The position numbers were made by a program, and so were the translations under genes. A model generated the notes under the pieces. The model had not been told where the DNA came from. It saw nothing but the letters and a program-made list of their open reading frames with translations, and did not search any database. Below, piece by piece: positions 11,295-21,811 of a stretch of 64,000 bases of DNA (position 1 is the stretch's first letter; each line of letters opens with the position of its first letter). Origin of the DNA: Gadus chalcogrammus (taxonomy: Eukaryota; Chordata; Actinopteri; Gadiformes; Gadidae); the NCBI RefSeq assembly GCF_026213295.1, contig NC_079426.1, positions 14,956,925-15,020,924 on the forward strand, in the 5' to 3' direction.

Positions 11295-12363
11295 TGCCCC
11301 GTTTACACCATCCCGCTAATGGCCGCTAATGGCCGATGGACCACCGATGTGGAAGTCGGGGTGATTCGGGTTACATCGGGCTAAAAATGTATGATCGGGT
11401 CAATTTATCCGGGTAGCATTTACACATACCCGATGTTATAACGATAACGTAACGATTTATGCCAGGGAAAACACCCGAAGTGCGTTTGGCGTCATTTGAC
11501 GTCATTTCGAATGACGCCAAACACGTCAAATGACGCGTTTGGCGTCATTTGGCGTCATTTGGCGTCATTTCGGGAGAAGGCCAAGGGGAGACTGGCTTAG
11601 ACTGATATATATATATATATAAATAGCGATTTTATAATAATTGAACGCCGGTTCTAAATGGGCGAATTACCCCTTTAATTATAAAAGTAGGACATCCATC
11701 GATCACCCCTTATTTATACCCAAGTGACAGGTTGAGGGTCTTCCTTAACACAATTTGGTCACAATCGTTATTTGTCGTTAGACTATCGGTATAATTTGGC
11801 CTGCAATCTGTATGTTTCGGGTTACATTGGCTTACATCGGGTCTAAATTGGGTAAAAAATAAATAGCGTGACTCTATCGGGTGTAATTCGTGTGCATTCG
11901 TGTAATAAACAAGCTATTCCGTATGTCTTCCCTAGAGACGTCGGGTGTCTCTCGGGGGTCTATCGTGTGTTGAAGTTGCCGATATAAACACGATAAAACA
12001 CGATAAAGCGCGGAAGATTAACGAATATAGCCGATGTACCCCAGGAAAATTCCCGCACGACTTGCAATGTCTTACGTTATGCTCCCGTTCTATTCCCGAT
12101 TATAGCCGATTAGCCCATAGCAACACCTGGTAACCGATTCTACCCCGATAGATCCAAAATTAACAAACATGTTTGTCCTTTGCCGATGTTGCCCGATGTT
12201 GCCCAATCATTGAGCTTTTCTTCCCGTTGTCTAACGATTTTCCCGGGAAGAGTAACGGTGTTTCCCGATGCAACCACGCTATTTGCCGATGTTATAACGA
12301 TAGATGCTGATTTAGCCATCGGGCACCATCGGGGCCCACTATCGGGTAGGTGTAAACAGGGCA
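11295..12363. mobile_element. TAA-flanked non-autonomous DNA transposon (Harbinger-like), 1,069 bp
   Basis: The termini TGCCCCGTTTACACC and (right, reverse-complemented) TGCCCTGTTTACACC form an inverted repeat with one mismatch. TAA flanks each side (11292-11294, 12364-12366). A 3-bp TAA/TTA target fits PIF/Harbinger. The interior is unusual: ATCGGG/CCCGAT-type hexamers recur throughout, and 11,478-11,572 carries several GGCGTCATTTGGCGTCATT repeats with TGACGTCA palindromes. No protein is recognisable. Confidence 0.7.
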
Positions 12364-12710
12364 TAAACGTGATCCTATTCCAACTGTAACAAAAATTAGA
12401 ATACATCTCTGTTCATTTTCGGTTTCCATGGAGCCCAACGGGCGCAGACCAAAATGCTTCTGCAAAATGCCATCACGTATTCCTTCAAAACAAAATCATT
12501 GAGTGCAGTCATATTAATTAAGTGCTAGCGGAATCAACAGACCTCTAAATAAATGGATAAACAATTGTGAATGGTTGGTCTATCTCGTCCCAGGCAGAAA
12601 TCATGGGAGGGGAGCCAGACCTTATGTGCAGAGCAAATAAAAACATATCAAAGAAACATAAGCTTGCATCTGGTTCCCAGGCTTGTCTTCTAATTGGCAT
12701 CTCTTATTCC

Positions 12711-13232
12711 GGTAACACTTTACAATAAGGTACGCAAAAACGTGGGTATTACTGAGGAACAAATGAGTAACGAATGATGAACGACCAGGGCCCTAACGGG
12801 GCCCTAAGTGACAGTTATAAAGTAACTACTCAGGAGTTACTGGTAAACAGACCAGGGGACTACTGTATTCGTTACTGAGTAACGAATGATGAAAGAATGG
12901 GGCCCTAAGTGACAGTTATTAAGTAACTACTGTGTAGTAACTGGTAAACAGACTAGGGGACTACTGTATTTGTTACTGAGTAACGAATGATGAACAACCA
13001 GGGCACTAACTGGGGCCCTAAGTGACAGTTATAAAGTAACTACTCAGGAGTTACTGGTAAACAGACCAGGGGACTACTGTATTCGTTACTGAGTAACGAA
13101 TGATGAACGACTGGGGCCCTAAGTGACAGTTATTCAGTAACTACTGAGGAGTTACTGGTAAACAAACCAGGGGACTATATTTGTTACTGAGTAATGAAGG
13201 ATGAACGACTGGGGCCCTAATTGGGGCCCTAA
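12711..13232. repeat. GTAAC-rich minisatellite headed by GGTAACACTTTAC
   Basis: After GGTAACACTTTACAATAAGG there are four to five units of about 100-113 bp. Each has GTTACTGAGTAACGAATGATG, GGGGCCCTAAGTGACAG and GAGTTACTGGTAAACAGACC. The GGTAAC start and the iterated GTAA/TTAC motifs resemble the termini of the element at 50,742-55,517. A matching right end (GTTACC) is missing here, so it looks like a one-ended fragment. Confidence 0.65.
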
Positions 13233-13480
13233 GAGTCAGTTTCGGCTCCCCCTTCTACGAAGGAAGGGGGCACAGTTCAATACCTCCCACTTCCCTACTC
13301 ACCTCCAATCAGAGCATAGCTAAGATTTTGTGGACCAGCGGATGAGCAGCTCCGGCGAGGGGAACTCGGCGGTAGCCCTGCACAGCTAAACTCCGGGAGT
13401 ACAATCCCTTTCTCTGCCGGACTTCGGCGGCAATCCGGAGGAGGAGAGATGGAGGAGAACGGCGTTGTACTACCAGAGCT

Positions 13481-13760
13481 AATGTAAATGTGAATGGACT
13501 GCATTTATATAGCGCTTTTCTAACCATTGGCCACTCAAAGCGCTTTACAATATTGCCTCACATTCACCATTCACGCACACATTCACACACCGACGGCGGA
13601 GTCAACCATGCAAGGCGACAGCCAGCTCGTCGGGAGCTAACAGTCAGGGTTAGGTGCCTTGCTCAAGGACACCTCGACACTCAGCTAGGAGGAGCCGGGG
13701 ATCGAACCAACAACCTTCAGGTTACCAGCCAACCCGCTCTACCTCCTGAGCTACTGCCGT
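13481..13760 (-). repeat. V-SINE-like SINE with a GCGCTATATAAA-type tail
   Basis: On the minus strand it starts with a tRNA-like head (GTAGCTCAGGAGGTAGAGC, then GGTTCGATCCCC). A central domain follows (GACGAGCTGGCTGTCGCC, GCATGGTTGACTC), then a tail with AAAGCGCTTTGAGTGGCC and AAAAGCGCTATATAAATGC. CCAGAGCT is duplicated exactly on both sides (13,473-13,480, 13,761-13,768). The head and body are nearly identical to the V-SINE at 17,515, but the tail belongs to another LINE family. Confidence 0.85.
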
Positions 13761-14219
13761 CCAGAGCTGAGCTGCCGGACTGCCGCCGAAGCTTCGGCAG
13801 CAGTCTGGCCGCCGTCGAAGCCGTCCGGTCCAGCGGTGTACTCCGGGAGCTGAACTGCGGCCGAAGCTTTCCGGCTGCTCCGGCGGGTGTACTCCGGGAG
13901 CTGCACTGCCGCCGAAGCTGGCAAGTCCGGCAGGGGTAGGTCTCGGCGGCAGACCGGCAGCTCCAGGAGCGGGGAGCTCGGTGGGAAGCCCGGCAGCTCA
14001 GCTCCCTGAGTACAATCCCTTCCTCCTCCATGTCGCGGTTCATGGACTTCAGAGAGTCGAGGCCAAAGTTACTTTCAACCAATTCCTTCTCAACCATCTC
14101 AATGGATGAGATAACCCCCACTAGAGTCTTGCTGTGGAAATACCAGAGACCAGGCACCAACAGCAGAACGGTTATCCAAATAACAAAGAAGTGTACAACA
14201 CTTGTGTTACAGTGTGTTT

Positions 14220-14222
<3 letters not shown>

Positions 14223-14288
<66 letters not shown>
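14223..14288. repeat. (CA)n microsatellite
   Basis: About 33 CA units, expanded from the short CA/GT run that lies at the equivalent place in the TTAA-type copy near 4,223. Confidence 0.95.
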
Positions 14289-14291
<3 letters not shown>

Positions 14292-14314
14292 GTGTCGCTC
14301 GCTTGGTCGTAGCT

Positions 14315-14604
14315 CAGGGGTCTGCAAATATGTTTTTGAATGAGTTTCTGAAAGTGGTGTTTTAAGATTGGACATATGTAATTATAATTTGTAAGCCCAT
14401 GTTGCAAATATAGAAACATTTTTTTAAATGTTGATGCATGATTATGGACTATAGCCTATATGGAAATAATACAATTCCAGGGCTTCTGGGAATACTTTTG
14501 GTTGCTGTGTCATAATTCAGCTTAATATTTAATATAGTGTTGCACACTCATTAACGAGAAAATGTCAAACTGGCACTGCATGTAGAAAAGGTTGCTGACC
14601 CCTG
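14315..14604. mobile_element. hAT-type MITE (CAGGGGTC ends), 290 bp
   Basis: The termini are CAGGGGTCTGCAA and, reverse-complemented, CAGGGGTCAGCAA. The 8-bp target duplication TCGTAGCT is exact (14,307-14,314, 14,605-14,612). A diverged relative lies at 29,139-29,427. Confidence 0.9.
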
Positions 14605-14616
14605 TCGTAGCTCATT

Positions 14617-15579
14617 GGGCCCTATCTTGCATCCAGCAAAATTGACTTTCTACAGTGACGCATGTGTTGTTGCTATTGCAACATGCGCATTCTTGGTAAA
14701 TTATTTGGGAGAGAATCGCTGATACAGCGGTAATGAGTTGTACTTTCAAATCAATGCATCTGCAAATACCGTACAGCAAACACATATTTTCTTGAAACAG
14801 ACATCGTGTACAAGCCCATAACTTTTAGGATTGATGAGTTGATGAGTATTTGATCGTGAGAAAACATGGTTTTACCGCGAGTTAGTGTTAGAAAGAATGA
14901 TTGAATGCGGGCGCGCATGTGTGTATGTGTAAAATAATTAATGAATGCGTTTAAACACACACCAACTAAACACCTAACGCATAATACAGTCCATGGCAAT
15001 GTATATGACGGGGGGACACATGCATATTAGGAACGTAAGTCGATAACGATAATGCATACAATAATGATAAGAAACAATGTTTGTTAATGTATTGCGTATA
15101 TCATTAAATAGAACCACAGTTACCGCATATCATATGTGTGTTAAGTTTTCTTTGCCGAAATTTATTTGAGGACTCAGTATTTCTGAAGTTGTGGAAGAAA
15201 ACGCTATTCCATGAGTGAATTAGGCCATACTATTTGGCCATGAACTGAGCCATTTGAAGTTTGAAATTCATGTGGTCATCATGCATCTGTCTCATCGGAC
15301 ACTGCAAACACGCTGTCAAAATATCAACTCGTCAGATTCAAATGCGCTCATGGCTCTTAAAGGGGATGGGAGATGGCACTCTCATTGGTTTATCGAACGT
15401 TACGCCCAAACCACACCTACGGGTGTATAGGCTACTTCAGACCAACCGTTTCTAGATTTGCGCCGGACGCAAGAGTCATTTATCCGCCGATAAAATAGCA
15501 ACATCGCCATAGAACCGCCCACAAAGGTACTTGCGTTTGGCGCTTCTCACTTGCGTTTCAGACCTTTAAAATAGGGCCC
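14617..15579. mobile_element. GGGCCCTAT-ended non-autonomous DNA element (Harbinger-like), 963 bp
   Basis: The ends are GGGCCCTATCTTGC and AAAATAGGGCCC, flanked by ATT on each side (14,614-14,616, 15,580-15,582). The interior has GACGCATG and GCCGGACGCAAG motifs near the ends. Its removal joins CTCATT to GGCGGGCC, as in the uninterrupted copy near 4,195, which proves the insertion. GGGCCCTAT termini are common in fish Harbinger-type MITEs (from memory). Confidence 0.7.
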
Positions 15580-16036
15580 ATTGGCGGGCCAAATTCTCTT
15601 GGCGAGCAATGCAGAGAAAAGGGAGGTAACTTGGCCCCTTATGACAACATATGGGGCCAAATTCGAAATTGGATTGTCTGAGCTTTCAGTTTTCAAAGGC
15701 AGGGCAGGATACCTAGTGCTCGTTTTACACCTAACACCATTTCTAGCTACTGGGGGACCTAAGGCAGGCTAGGGAAACTCATATTAATGTTAGAAAACCT
15801 CATAAAGGGTTAGGGACCTTTAAGGGAGCTTCGTGACACCCAAACAACCGCCCAAATGGCCAGAACTTGATTCAATTTGGACACCATTAACACCTGTCAT
15901 AGGTGCTCTATCTTTGCTCTTGGAGGTTGAGTTAGGCTTGTTAATTTCCCTCCATGCATATTTATGATGTTCCATATTTTCTGTTTTAAAAGCACCGAAT
16001 GACTTCTTGATGGACTTAACCTTCTGACATAGGTGA

Positions 16037-16396
<360 letters not shown>

Positions 16397-17263
16397 CAGC
16401 ACATGGTATTAAATGCCCTCTGGCCAGCCAACAGATGTCGCTCTCACTAATCTGCTGTTCTGTAGGCCTAAAGGGGTAAAAACAAAACAGCCAAATACCC
16501 TCTTATGTTGTTTACACAGCCGGAACGTCAAAGTGCACAAAGTTCAAGAGGGCATTTGGTTTGTCAACTATGTAGGGTCAACCATCTAGACTTGCTAATT
16601 GAATTGCACTGTATGACTTCTAGGAACCATGACGGGTGAGTTGATCTAGTTAGGATAGCCGTTCAGGGGAACGATGAGTGTCAAGGGTTCCAGGGAATGA
16701 TTCCCTGTGAAGGTACAGCAACAGTACATTAGATCAATCTGTTGTAATGGGCAGAGGGGCCTCCGCAACACACCTAAACCATCCCCCCCCCGAATGGCCA
16801 GAACTTGAGTCAGTTATTAAAGGCCCACCATGCAGGATCGGCTATTCCTTCGCTGTTGGCTCGGTTTGTGCTCACATTTTTCTCTACAGAGCTCACCCTA
16901 CAGCTTCGGAGTAGATATTAACAACACTGTCTTAACAACTCGTTGTCGACCCTTCCCCACCCAATTCAATGCTAGCCATGTGCATTTGTTTCAAAGAAGC
17001 CGACGAATGCATGGAGCCATGCCCGAGGTAGGTGTTCATAAAGAATCGACAGAGTTGAGAGTTGAACAGAACGGTCAGTGTAAGAGTGTTGGCCAACATA
17101 ATACGTAACGACAGCATGAACAATTTGCACAGCAATCGTACATTATGTATCTGCTCAAGTACGTCACTGGTAAACTTGTCGGAATTGCAGGGAGTTGGAT
17201 TCCGACATCTTGTGTTGTGGCAGCATGGCGGCCTGTGCGGCCATGCTGCCTGGCCCCCTGTGC

Positions 17264-17334
17264 GGTCAGGAAATGTGTCCCTAATGTCCAGACACAGCTG
17301 CTGTGTCTGGACATTAGGGACACATTTCCTGACC
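17264..17334. repeat. Perfect 71-bp palindrome (35-bp arms)
   Basis: Arms 17,264-17,298 and 17,300-17,334 are exact reverse complements around a single T. They begin GGTCAGGAAATGTGTCCC. A smaller hairpin (GGCAGCATGGC / GCCATGCTGCC) lies immediately upstream at about 17,218-17,250. No protein or RNA family is recognised. Confidence 0.9.
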
Positions 17335-17514
17335 CCATGGCCCACTAGACGGGCTTCAGGGTCCGCCGCCTGGACGTGTAGATGTTTGTAAGTAAACATT
17401 GTAAAGAAAAATATATTGTATATAGTTTTAAAATGTTTCCCTTTTTTTTAATACAACAGATGTTTGCACCACCTTTCTTTAAGTTCAATAATACACACTT
17501 TTGGGTTAGAAAAG

Positions 17515-17741
17515 GGGTCGGGCTTAGCTCAGGAGGTAGAGCAATTTTCTTGAAACCGAAAGGTTGCTAGTTCGATCCCCAGCTCCTCCTAGCTGAGTGT
17601 TGATGTGTCCCTGAGCAAGACACTTAACCCTAACTGCTCCTGACGAACTGGCTGTCGCCTTGCATGGTTAACTCTGCCGTCAATGTGTGTATTAAACGTG
17701 TTGCTATGGATAAAAGCATCTGCTAAATGCCCTAATTGTAA
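17515..17741 (+). repeat. V-SINE with L2-type tail
   Basis: The tRNA-like head (TTAGCTCAGGAGGTAGAGC; B box GGTTGCTAGTTCGATCC) is followed by the conserved central domain (TGACGAACTGGCTGTCGCC) and an L2-type tail (GGATAAAAGCATCTGCTAAA). The same tail, in reverse, ends the L2 LINE at 18,358, which agrees with V-SINEs using L2 machinery for retroposition. Confidence 0.85.
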
Positions 17742-17938
17742 TTGAAAAACATTTATTTGGGATTTTGAAAAAAATGCAAATGGCAGTGCTTAATGGTTTG
17801 TTTTTTGCCTTACGGCTCGCTTTGGATAAAAGCGTCTGCTAAATGCCCTAATTGTAATTGAAAAACATTTATTTGGGATATTGAAAAAAATGCAAGTGGC
17901 AGTGCTTAATGGTTTGTTTTTTGCCTTACGGCTATTGT
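17707..17938 (+). repeat. 116-bp tandem duplication of the V-SINE tail plus flank
   Basis: Two copies begin at TGGATAAAAGC (17,707 and 17,823) and run through TTGTAATTGAAAAACATTT and CAGTGCTTAATGG to TTGCCTTACGGCT. They differ at only a few bases. The unit spans the SINE/host boundary, so it arose after insertion. Confidence 0.85.
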
Positions 17939-18357
17939 GTAGCATCTTCTTGAGGGTTCTCTGGATTAAGGTTTCCTCGTGACACTTGTACCCGCACAAG
18001 TTCGGATGTGGGTGGTGGCTGTACCGGGGCAAGCAGGCCGAAACGTCTTGGGTCATCAAGCCTCATAATGATCTTACAAGGAAGGCCTGTTCCACTTCTT
18101 ATCCTCCTGGAGAGGATGGCCGTCTGGATGTCAGATGTAGGATTACAGATTGCCTGCCCCTAATCTGGACAGTCACACTTGTCTTCGCCAATATCCAGGG
18201 ACTGCATTCTACAAAGAATGAATAAGTAAATGTGAATACACGTACATTATTATGAGGAAAGACATGCGGGCTACCATAGAATGCACTTACCTTGACTCCA
18301 AAACACCAATTTCTCCCTCTTTGTCAAGTGGCTGAACACCAAGTTCAGGATTGGCTA

Positions 18358-20830
18358 ACATTTACATTTAGGGCATTTAGCAGACGCTTTTATCCAAAGC
18401 GACTTACAATAAGTACATTTGTCATAAGAAGTGCATCAATATATCGCTGTCTGTACAGAAAGGATTTTCATAGAACCAAGTGCAAGTACCACAATCGCTA
18501 GGCTAATCAATTCCCTGTGTTACAGCCATGATAGCAGCTACTGCAGTTGCTACACAACTGCAGCTAAAAGTACTACAATACAATACAATACAGTTTACAA
18601 TGGTGGCCAGAAGGGGGGAGGGTGGCTATGCAGTGTCGAGGTGGACTCTGAACAGGTGAGTCTTGAGTCTTTTTCGGAAGATAGGGAGCGACTCTGCGGT
18701 CCTGAGAGCGACAGGGAGCTCGTTCCACCACTGAGGTCCCAAAACCGAGAAAAGTTGTGACTTTGCTGAACGGCCTTTGCTAGCTCTTAGCGATGGCGGC
18801 TCCAGACGTCCAGTTGAGGTAGTTGAGCGGAGGGATCGAGCTGGGGTGTGTGGCTTTAGCAATGCTTGTAGGTAGGCAGGGGCAGTTCCATCGACTGCCT
18901 TGTATGCCAGTACCATCGTCTTAAATTTGATGCAAGCTACTACAGGGAGCCAGTGGAGGTCCCGGAAGAGGGGGGTCACATGGGAGAACTTCGGTAGGTT
19001 GAACACGAGGCGCGCTGCCGCATTCTGGATGCGCTGCAAAGTTTAATCGCAGAGGCAGGAAGTCCAGCCAGGAGTGAGTTGCAGTAGTCGAGGCGGGAGA
19101 TGACCAGTGATCGGACTAGAAGTTGAGCTGCTTCCATTGTGAGCAAGGGCCGGATTCTGCGGATGTTGTAAAGTGCAAATCTGCAGGATCGGGCGACCGC
19201 AGTGATGTTTGCAGTGCAGGATAGATGATTGTCCAATACCACACCGAGGTTTCTGGCTGTTGGAGAGGGAGATACAGTGATGTTCTCGACGGTGACCAGT
19301 AAGTCCATGTGTGGTCAGTCTTTCCCTGGGATTAGGAGGAGCTTGGTTTTGTTGAGGTTAAGCCTCAGGTGATGGGCAGTTGTCCAGGTGCTGACGTCCG
19401 CCAGACATTCCGATATGCGTGTTGCAATCAGGGTTTTTTCAGATGAGGGGAAAGAGAGAAATAGAGTGTCGTCAGCATAGCAGTGATAGGAAAAGCCGTG
19501 TGATGCAATTACCGAGCCCAGAGATCTGGTATAGAGGGAGAACAGAAGAGGCCCCAGTACAGAGCCTTGACGGACACCAGTTTCAAGCGTGCAAGGTTTG
19601 GACAAGGAGCCATTCCATGTCACTTGATAGGTGCGGTTCGTCAGGTAGGATGTGAACCAGGAAAGAGCAGATTCAGCGATGCCAAGTTCGGCAAGAGTGG
19701 CAAGAAGGATCTGGTGGTTCACCGTGTCAAATGCTGCGGACAGGTCGAGGAGAATGAGAACCGATGAGAGGGACGAGGCTCTGGCAGCACGGAGGGACTC
19801 AGTCACCGCGAGGAGAGCTATCTCGGTGGAGTGTGCCTTCTTGAAACCTGACTGGTGAGGGTCAAGGAAGTTGTTAGATGAGAGATAGGGGGACAGTTGG
19901 TTAGCAACGGCACGTTCCAGTGTTTTAGACAGGAATGAAAGAAGAGATACCGATCTGTAGTTCTGGATGTCGGTGGTATTAAGAGTTGTTTTTTTGAGGA
20001 GAGGCTTTATTCTGGCAGTCTTGAAAGACGCTGGAACAATGCCTGAAGTGAGGGAGGAGTCGATAATTGAGGTGAGACATGGCAGGATCTCCCTTGAGAC
20101 ATCCTGGAGGAGAGAGGAGGGGATAGCGTCAAGGGGGCAGGTGGTGGCATGGTTAGATGTTATTATTCTGTTGACCTCGTCAGAGGTGAGAGGGCTAAAT
20201 TGGGTAAAGACAGAGGAGGGGATGGGAGGAGGGAGAATGGAGGCAGGGATAAAAGAGGAGCTAATGTCCTTCACTTTCTGGGTGAAGTAGGTAACAAAAG
20301 GAGGTGGGGGTGAGGGAGGGTTGAGGAGGGACGAGAACAGGGAAAACAGTTTCCTGGGGTTTGAGGTAGAGGAGTTGATTTTGTTCCGGTAGAAGGCAGA
20401 TTTGGTTGTTGACACACAAGAGGTGAAATCTGAAAGAAGGAAAAGATAGTGGGATAGATCATAAGGACAGTCTGATCTCTTCCATTTCCTCTCAGCTGCT
20501 CGCAACTTTGTTCTACAAGTCCGCAGAGGATGGGACAGGGGTGTGCGAGAATGAGTAAACGGTGGAGAGGGCGGCAGGAGTAGCAGAGTTCTCAGGAGTG
20601 ATCCAGGTCTCTGTCAGGGCCAGGAAGTGAAGGGTCATGAGGGACGCGTAGGCTGAAATCGAGTCCGCCTTCTTGACCGCCGACTGGCAGTTCCAGAGTC
20701 CTCCCATGACCTCAAGGTCAGTGTAAGAACGGGTAGGTGGATGGCAAAGATTAGACAGGTTACTGCGTCGAGCAGAGGAGCCATGGTAACGAGTAGAAAT
20801 CCTGACAATGATTGAAGTACGACACAACGA
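18358..20830 (-). mobile_element. L2-clade LINE, internally deleted
   Basis: The element reads on the minus strand from about 20,830 to a 3' terminus at about 18,358 (CATTTAGCAGACGCTTTTAT), the standard fish L2 tail. It keeps the first part of the endonuclease (20,827-20,513, with ALTETWITPENSATPA). It then jumps directly to the linker before reverse transcriptase (RTKLRAAERKWKRSDC), so most of the endonuclease is deleted. The reverse transcriptase is almost intact. A DIRS element abuts its 5' side. Confidence 0.9.
18626..20505 (-). pseudogene. L2 reverse transcriptase, broken by one stop and one frameshift
   Basis: A 396-codon frame (20,505-19,315) encodes the fingers and palm of a non-LTR reverse transcriptase, with TGVRQGSVLGPLLFSLY and the catalytic YADD near residue 343. 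A TGA follows GKD at about 19,315, after which the frame continues (LVISRLDYCNSLLAGLP). A second break near 19,030-19,045 shifts to the C-terminal frame (QWWNELPVALRTAESLPIF, ending at 18,626). The protein is otherwise family-like, which suggests a fairly young, recently inactivated copy. Confidence 0.9.
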
Positions 20831-20861
20831 TGGCTAACGATAGTTATGATATTCTAACTCT

Positions 20862-21047
20862 AGTTCTATGATTGTAGGCGTAGCCATCTAGGCTTCGCCT
20901 TATGGGCTTGTCCCGTGCGCGTGCTCGCAAGCACTGAAAATTTTCAACCATGCACCAATCAACGTGGGCACCGCCCACATTTCCCACGGTACCGTGTATA
21001 TAAGGCGGCGCATACCACCGCTCATCCTCCACGCTATTCTTTCAGCA
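20862..21047. repeat. DIRS right inverted terminal repeat (left on this strand)
   Basis: It matches the reverse complement of 23,485-23,669 from AGTTCTAT through CTAGGCTTCGCCTTATGGGC and CACGGTACCGTGTATATAAG to CTTTCAGCA, with scattered substitutions. Confidence 0.9.
20997..21004 (+). promoter_or_regulatory. TATA box inside the DIRS terminal repeat
   Basis: TATATAAG follows the palindrome CACGGTACCGTG. The mirrored copy at 23,525-23,532 faces into the element from the other end. A candidate Pol II promoter by sequence only. Confidence 0.45.
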
Positions 21048-21072
21048 TTTGGAGGGTACAGCAGGTGTGAAA

Positions 21073-21110
21073 CTAGACGGCTACGCCTACAATCATAGAA
21101 CTAGAGTTAT
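21073..21110. repeat. DIRS internal complementary region
   Basis: The segment (CTAGACGGCTACGCCTACAA...) is the reverse complement of 20,856-20,893 with about one mismatch. Such a region next to the 3' terminal repeat templates the circular intermediate in known DIRS elements. Confidence 0.75.
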
Positions 21111-21369
21111 AACTAAGGCGAAGCTGCGAGCGGAGCCAAATCAATGTATTCTTGCTGGACCCCAGTCAAAAAAACTTAAGTCACCAGGGCAAAAGCCGAG
21201 GATGTGCAAAACACAACAGCTTGATAAAAAACGAATTCCTCCTAGATCAGGCAAGGCGATGATCGAGAGAAAAAGTCAGTCTGCAAAGACTCCGGCCCCA
21301 ATCCGTCCTTCATGGAATCCATGAAAAGTGAAGAGAAAAACCAGAGTAATACGGTTTCCATTAAGTCCA

Positions 21370-21806
21370 TTAAGCGCACCACTTCGCCGCATAGAGGGAA
21401 GAAGTAGAAGGTGCACGAGCACCCTGGATAGTGTTGATAACCGCTTTAGGCAAACCTTTGCCCTGCAGGATCAACCTCTCAGGAGCCAGACCAACAGCCG
21501 TCCCGATACATCGGGCGGGTGGTGCACTGTCCCGTGGGCCTGTGAAAGCGCATCTGATCTGAACGGTACCGGCCACGGTGCCGTTCGCGAGAGGGCCGCC
21601 AGCTCTGGAAACCACAGAGCTCCGGAGCCACTATGATCAGGGACAATCTCTCCTGTCTGACCCGTTCCAGAAGAGGAAGGATCAGCTGGAGCGGAGTAAA
21701 TGCATACAAGAGAACCCGCGGCCAAGGTGTGTGCGCCAATGCATCTACCCCTAAAGGGGGAAGATCCAGAGGGTTGAGAGAGAACCACCACCTGCAGTAC
21801 TGCCAT
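21370..21806 (-). pseudogene. DIRS RNase H end and tyrosine-recombinase start
   Basis: Minus-strand frames contain PRVLLYAFTPLQLILPLLER and VRQERLSLIIVAPE. They shift frame into ALWFPELAALSRTAPWPVPF and then into KAVINTIQGARAPSTSSLYA. The order matches the end of RNase H and the N-terminal DNA-binding part of a DIRS recombinase. At least two frame changes break it, and the catalytic R-H-R-Y residues are not present. Confidence 0.75.
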
Positions 21807-21811
21807 TCGGT

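Larger units (their letters stand above)
13250..15823 (-). mobile_element. TTAA-type element, inverted copy carrying three insertions
   Basis: The right boundary is AGGGACCT|TTAA at 15,820-15,823. Reverse-complemented, the sequence matches the 3955-4992 element (TATGAGTTTCCCTAGCCTGCC, GAATTTGGCCCGCCAAT, CTCGTTGTGGAAATAC-type stretches). It is expanded by a SINE (13,481-13,760), a hAT (14,315-14,604) and a GGGCCC-ended insertion (14,617-15,579). Removing the last two restores a stretch continuous with the other copy. A GC-rich part (13,770-14,000) repeats CTCCGGGAGCTGAACTGC-type units. The left boundary is unclear. Confidence 0.55.

Noticed and set aside
16818..17060. Possible TTAA-type element starting TTAAAGGCCCACCATGCAGG
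   Set aside because: The start looks familiar from fish repeats, but I could not find a matching right end or a second copy in the window.
19419..20290. Plus-strand frames opposite the L2 element
   Set aside because: They are antisense shadows of the L2 reverse transcriptase, whose minus-strand motifs (YADD, RQGSVLGPLL) are clear.
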